NCBI GenBank assembly: GCA_018715425.1
Contig: DVLR01000223.1
Coordinates: 1 to 8,695, forward strand
Direction: 5' to 3'
DNA length: 8,695 nt
DNA from: Candidatus Merdenecus merdavium
Lineage (GTDB): Bacteria > Bacillota > Clostridia > Lachnospirales > Lachnospiraceae
Below the pieces are notes generated by a model. That model was not told the DNA's origin and ran no database searches. It worked only from the letters and a program-made list of their open reading frames with translations. Shown here piece after piece: positions 5,621 through 8,695 of the stretch. The position numbers and the translations under genes were made by a program. Every line of letters begins with the position of its first letter. Position 1 is the first letter of the stretch.

Positions 5621-8242
5621 ATGTCAAAATGGGTTTACTTATTTAAAGAAGGCGATGCAAGTATGAAAAACCTTCTTGGTGGAAAAGGTGCTAACTTGGC
5701 AGAAATGACTAATTTAGGACTTCCAATCCCTCAGGGTTTTACTGTAACAACTGAAGCTTGCACAGATTATTACAACAGCGGTAAAAAAATCACAGAAGAA
5801 ATTCAAGTTCAAATCTTCGATGCAATAGCAGAATTAGAAAAAATCCAAGATAAAAAATTTGGTGACAATGCAGATCCACTTTTAGTATCTGTACGTTCAG
5901 GAGCTAGAGCTTCTATGCCAGGTATGATGGATACCATTCTTAACTTAGGATTAAATGACGAAGCTGTAGAAGGATTTGCAAACAAAACTGGAAACCCAAG
6001 ATTTGCTTATGATTCTTACAGAAGATTTATCCAAATGTATTCTGACGTTGTTATGGAAATTAGCAAAACTAAATTCGATGAAATCTTAGAAGGCGTTAAA
6101 GAAGCAAAAGGTTATACGTTAGATACAGATCTTACAGCAGAAGATTTAAAAGAAATCATTGTTAAATTTAAAGAATTATATAAAAAAGAAGAAGGAAAAG
6201 ACTTCCCTCAAGATGCGAAAGAACAATTAATGGGAGCTGTAACAGCAGTATTCCGTTCTTGGGACAATCCACGTGCTATCGTTTATAGAAGAATGAACGA
6301 TATTCCTGGAGATTGGGGTACAGCAGTCAACGTTCAAGCAATGGTATTTGGTAATATGGGTGAAACCTCTGGAACGGGTGTTGCCTTTACTCGAAATCCA
6401 TCTACTGGTGAGAACGGAATTTATGGTGAATACTTAATCAATGCTCAAGGTGAAGATGTTGTTGCAGGTATTAGAACACCTCAACCAATTACAAAATTAG
6501 AAGAAGATCTTCCAGAATGCTACAAAGAATTTATGGATATTGCTCATAGATTAGAAGATCACTATGCAGATATGCAGGATATGGAGTTTACCATTCAAGA
6601 AGGTAAACTATACATCTTACAGACTCGTAGCGGTAAGAGAACAGCACAAGCTGCAATTAACATTGCTTGTGATTTAGTAGATGAAGGCAAAATCACAGAA
6701 GAAACAGCTATTGCAAGACTTGAAGCTAAGTCTTTAGATCAATTACTTCACCCTACATTCGATACAGCAGCTCTTAAAGCAGGTAAAGTATTAGGATCTG
6801 CTCTTCCAGCATCTCCAGGCGCTGCAGCAGGTAAAGTTTACTTTACAGCAGATACAGCTAAAGCGGCAGCTGAAAAAGGAGAAAGAGTCATTTTAGTTCG
6901 TCTTGAAACTTCTCCAGAAGATATCGAAGGTATGCATGCATCTCAAGGTATCTTAACTGTACGTGGTGGTATGACAAGTCACGCAGCAGTGGTTGCCCGT
7001 GGTATGGGTACTTGTTGTGTATCTGGTTGTGGAGAAATCAAAATCGATGAAGAAGCAGGATATTTTGAATTAGGTGGCGAAACAATTAAAGAAGGAGATT
7101 ACATCTCTTTAGATGGTTCTACAGGTAATATCTATTTAGGCGATATTAAAACAGTAGAAGCATCTGTAGATGGAAACTTCGGAAGAGTAATGGAATGGGC
7201 TGATAAATTCAGAACCTTAAGTATTAGAACAAATGCTGATAGTCCTGCTGACGCTAAAAATGCAATTGCATTAGGAGCAGAAGGTATTGGACTTTGCCGT
7301 ACAGAGCATATGTTCTTTGAAGGCGATAGAATTAAAAAGATCAGAAAGATGATTCTTTCTAAAACAGTTGAAGCTAGAGAAGCTGCTCTTAATGAATTGA
7401 TTCCTTTCCAAAAAGGTGACTTTAAAGGACTCTTTGAGGTAATGGAAGGCAAAGCGGTTACTATTCGTTTCCTTGATCCACCTCTACATGAATTCATTCC
7501 TACACATGAAGCTGATATTGTTGAATTGGCAGAAGAAATGAACCTTAGTGTAGAAGAAGTTAAAGCTACATGTGATAGCTTACATGAATTCAACCCAATG
7601 ATGGGACACAGAGGTTGTCGTCTTGCAGTTACTTATCCAGAAATTGCTAAGATGCAGACAAGAGCTGTTATGGAAGCTGCAATTGAAGTGAAGAGTGAAA
7701 AAGGATTTGATGTTATTCCTGAAATCATGATTCCACTCGTTGGAGAAAAGAAGGAATTACAATTTGTTAGAGCTGTAGTAGTAGAAACAGCAGAAGCTGT
7801 GAAAGCTGAAAAAGGATCTGACATCGAATACCATATTGGTACCATGATTGAAATCCCAAGAGCTTGTTTATTAGCTAATGAGATTGCTGAAGAAGCTGAC
7901 TTCTTCTCATTTGGAACCAACGACTTAACTCAGATGACCTTTGGTTTCTCACGTGATGATGCTGGTAAATTCTTAGATTCTTACTACAAAGAAAAAATCT
8001 ATGAATCAGATCCATTTGCAAGACTTGATCAAGCAGGTGTGGGACAACTTGTGAAAATGGCCGTTGAAAAAGGACGTTCTACTAAATCAAACCTTAAATT
8101 AGGTATTTGTGGTGAACACGGTGGAGATCCATCTACCATCGAATTCTGCCATAACATTGGTTTAAACTACGTTTCTTGTTCACCTTTCCGTGTTCCAATT
8201 GCTAAACTTGCAGCAGCACAGGCAGCACTGGTACAAAAGTAG
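5621..8242 (+). CDS. ppdK: Pyruvate, phosphate dikinase
   Basis: Catalyses ATP + Pi + pyruvate to AMP + PPi + PEP, reversibly, in the cytoplasm; anaerobes use it for glycolysis or for PEP formation. The 873-residue protein is full length. The N-terminal ATP-grasp domain shows GGKGANLAEM with Lys22, SVRSGARASMPG with Arg92, and MEFTIQEGKLYILQTR with Glu322 and Gln334. The swivelling phosphohistidine domain has GGMTSHAAVVARGMG with the phosphorylated His454; the preceding Thr452-Ser453 is where PPDK regulatory proteins act in other organisms. The C-terminal PEP/pyruvate barrel has Arg560 (CRTEH), Glu744 (MIEIPRA), Asn767-Asp768 (FGTNDLTQ) and the catalytic Cys830 (GICGEHGGDP). These numbers match the C. 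symbiosum enzyme exactly or within one residue. The start is fixed by TAGGAGG (5605-5611), 9 bases before ATG. Codon use is that of a well-expressed gene. It is monocistronic by its own promoter and downstream terminator. Confidence 0.98.
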   Translation: MSKWVYLFKEGDASMKNLLGGKGANLAEMTNLGLPIPQGFTVTTEACTDYYNSGKKITEEIQVQIFDAIAELEKIQDKKFGDNADPLLVSVRSGARASMPGMMDTILNLGLNDEAVEGFANKTGNPRFAYDSYRRFIQMYSDVVMEISKTKFDEILEGVKEAKGYTLDTDLTAEDLKEIIVKFKELYKKEEGKDFPQDAKEQLMGAVTAVFRSWDNPRAIVYRRMNDIPGDWGTAVNVQAMVFGNMGETSGTGVAFTRNPSTGENGIYGEYLINAQGEDVVAGIRTPQPITKLEEDLPECYKEFMDIAHRLEDHYADMQDMEFTIQEGKLYILQTRSGKRTAQAAINIACDLVDEGKITEETAIARLEAKSLDQLLHPTFDTAALKAGKVLGSALPASPGAAAGKVYFTADTAKAAAEKGERVILVRLETSPEDIEGMHASQGILTVRGGMTSHAAVVARGMGTCCVSGCGEIKIDEEAGYFELGGETIKEGDYISLDGSTGNIYLGDIKTVEASVDGNFGRVMEWADKFRTLSIRTNADSPADAKNAIALGAEGIGLCRTEHMFFEGDRIKKIRKMILSKTVEAREAALNELIPFQKGDFKGLFEVMEGKAVTIRFLDPPLHEFIPTHEADIVELAEEMNLSVEEVKATCDSLHEFNPMMGHRGCRLAVTYPEIAKMQTRAVMEAAIEVKSEKGFDVIPEIMIPLVGEKKELQFVRAVVVETAEAVKAEKGSDIEYHIGTMIEIPRACLLANEIAEEADFFSFGTNDLTQMTFGFSRDDAGKFLDSYYKEKIYESDPFARLDQAGVGQLVKMAVEKGRSTKSNLKLGICGEHGGDPSTIEFCHNIGLNYVSCSPFRVPIAKLAAAQAALVQK

Positions 8243-8263
8243 GCGAATTTATAACTATATATT

Positions 8264-8340
8264 TATCATCCCATTTGAAGATGCAAGAGCATACAGAAAG
8301 AGTTGTGGAAGATATTTACGTTGCAACCAATGGGATGATA
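8264..8340 (+). repeat. 12-bp inverted repeat closing a possible three-way RNA fold after ppdK
   Basis: TATCATCCCATT (8264-8275) and AATGGGATGATA (8329-8340) are perfect complements 53 bases apart. Inside lie a small hairpin ATGC-AAGA-GCAT (8281-8292) and a second stem GTTGT/GCAAC-type pairing (8302-8306 with 8323-8327). The whole can fold as a three-way junction. No U-run follows, so it is not itself a terminator. It could be a 3'-end stability element, a small RNA domain or a remnant of a small repeat element. Confidence 0.5.
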
Positions 8341-8361
8341 TAACAATTGAAGTTTGTATCA

Positions 8362-8370
8362 TGGTATAAT
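8362..8370 (+). promoter_or_regulatory. Extended -10 promoter directly before a terminator
   Basis: TGGTATAAT is a perfect extended -10 (TG, one base, TATAAT). A -35 at the usual spacing is poor (AACAAT). Transcription would start near 8377, only about two bases before the terminator stem. It might serve the downstream gene at 8467 through attenuation, make a very short RNA, or be chance. Confidence 0.4.
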
Positions 8371-8378
8371 TAACAAGG

Positions 8379-8414
8379 GGAGTAACCATTAATTTGGTTG
8401 CTCCTTTTTCTTTT
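8379..8414 (+). terminator. Intrinsic terminator downstream of ppdK
   Basis: GGAGTAACC (8379-8387) pairs with GGTTGCTCC (8396-8404), 9 bp with one G·U, around an 8-base loop, followed by TTTTTCTTTT (8405-8414). It lies 136 bases after the ppdK stop codon and is the first strong terminator after it. Confidence 0.88.
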
Positions 8415-8466
8415 CAGTGATACAATATGACTATAAATATTTTATCAAATAGAAAGCGTAGAATAT

Positions 8467-8695
8467 ATGAGACACTATTATAGTGCCATTGACGAAAATG
8501 TTCTTACATTTACTGATATTGAAGAAGATAAAAATGGATTTGAATTTATAACTTTTCATTTTGAACGTCCTAATAATAATGGGTTTGATTTTGCAGATGG
8601 TAAATTACCTGAAAATCAAATTTATAAAACTTATGGATTTTCAGAAGATGAACTGATGCAGATGCAAGAGTATATTAGAAATAATAGTTTCTCGA
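8467..8695 (+). CDS. Hypothetical protein, 3' end cut by window edge
   Basis: An ATG at 8467 opens a frame that stays open to the window edge (76 complete codons). The visible part begins MRHYYSAIDENVLTF and is soluble-looking, acidic and aromatic-rich. It contains an Asn-rich turn followed by GFDFADGKLP, and later YGFSEDELMQMQEYIRNNS, which looks like a short amphipathic helix. The upstream ribosome binding site is weak: only AGAAAG-like purines, no AGGAG. An in-frame stop at 8434-8436 limits any longer start. The composition reads as real protein, but I do not recognise the family and assign no function. It follows the ppdK terminator and could use the promoter-like box at 8362-8370. Confidence 0.6.
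   Translation, partial: MRHYYSAIDENVLTFTDIEEDKNGFEFITFHFERPNNNGFDFADGKLPENQIYKTYGFSEDELMQMQEYIRNNSFS

Noticed and set aside
7132..7920. Minus-strand open frames opposite ppdK
   Set aside because: They are antisense shadows of a highly conserved enzyme, Ser-rich from reverse-complement codons, with no ribosome sites. The same applies to the frames antisense to glyQS (1306-1847) and the plus-strand frame over cbiO (2411-2599).
8281..8343. Small ORF of 20 codons (begins MQEHTERVV) after ppdK
   Set aside because: It has no ribosome binding site and lies within the inverted repeat at 8264-8340; structure explains the sequence at least as well. It also lies in a different frame from ppdK, so it is not a lost ppdK end without a frameshift.
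2151..8405. The shared string GGTTGCTCCT in the glyQS terminator (2153-2162) and the ppdK terminator (8396-8405)
   Set aside because: The two hairpins differ in stem layout and loop, and GC-rich terminator arms of this kind recur by chance or composition; not evidence of a repeat family.
8427..8483. Short ORF of 18 codons overlapping the start of the right-edge gene
   Set aside because: Too short, with no ribosome site; the frame at 8467 is longer and has better protein composition.
1..8695. CRISPR array, insertion sequence, prophage, toxin-antitoxin or defence genes
   Set aside because: No spaced direct repeats, transposase or integrase motifs, or recognisable defence proteins were found on either strand.

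Overview
The window looks like ordinary chromosome from a low-GC, anaerobic Firmicute, most likely a Clostridia/Lachnospiraceae-type organism. The grounds are AT-rich codon use, strong AGGAGG-type ribosome binding sites, U-tailed hairpin terminators, a single-chain glycyl-tRNA synthetase, and a pyruvate phosphate dikinase whose catalytic residues fall at almost the same numbers as in the Clostridium symbiosum enzyme. No mobile element, CRISPR array, tRNA or rRNA was seen.

Layout from left to right. (1) A lipoprotein gene of unknown function is cut by the left edge (1-667, +). (2) Glycyl-tRNA synthetase (749-2137, +) ends in a hairpin terminator at 2151-2186 that can also serve the opposite strand. 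(3) A four-gene minus-strand operon, cbiM-cbiN-cbiQ-cbiO (4923 down to 2225), encodes a complete energy-coupling-factor cobalt importer. (4) A long regulatory leader for that operon runs from about 5389 down to 4924. It holds a consensus promoter, a cobalamin riboswitch aptamer (5221-5379), several AU-rich hairpins, a candidate antiterminator strand and a clear intrinsic terminator (5005-5034). (5) A divergent promoter (5463-5490, +) and a roughly 130-nt leader precede ppdK, pyruvate phosphate dikinase (5621-8242, +). (6) The 3' region of ppdK (8243-8466) holds a 12-bp inverted repeat that can close a three-way fold, then a perfect extended -10 box directly against an intrinsic terminator. (7) A small acidic protein of unknown function starts at 8467 and runs off the right edge.

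How it works together: cobalt is imported for cobalamin synthesis, and cobalamin binding to the leader RNA is expected to switch the importer off. The neighbouring genes are housekeeping functions (glycine charging, and PEP/pyruvate interconversion with AMP and PPi) without an evident regulatory tie to cobalt.

No new defence or mobile system is visible. The parts most worth a second look are RNA-level: the unusually long riboswitch expression platform before cbiM, the unclassified ppdK leader, and the structured element and promoter-terminator unit after ppdK.
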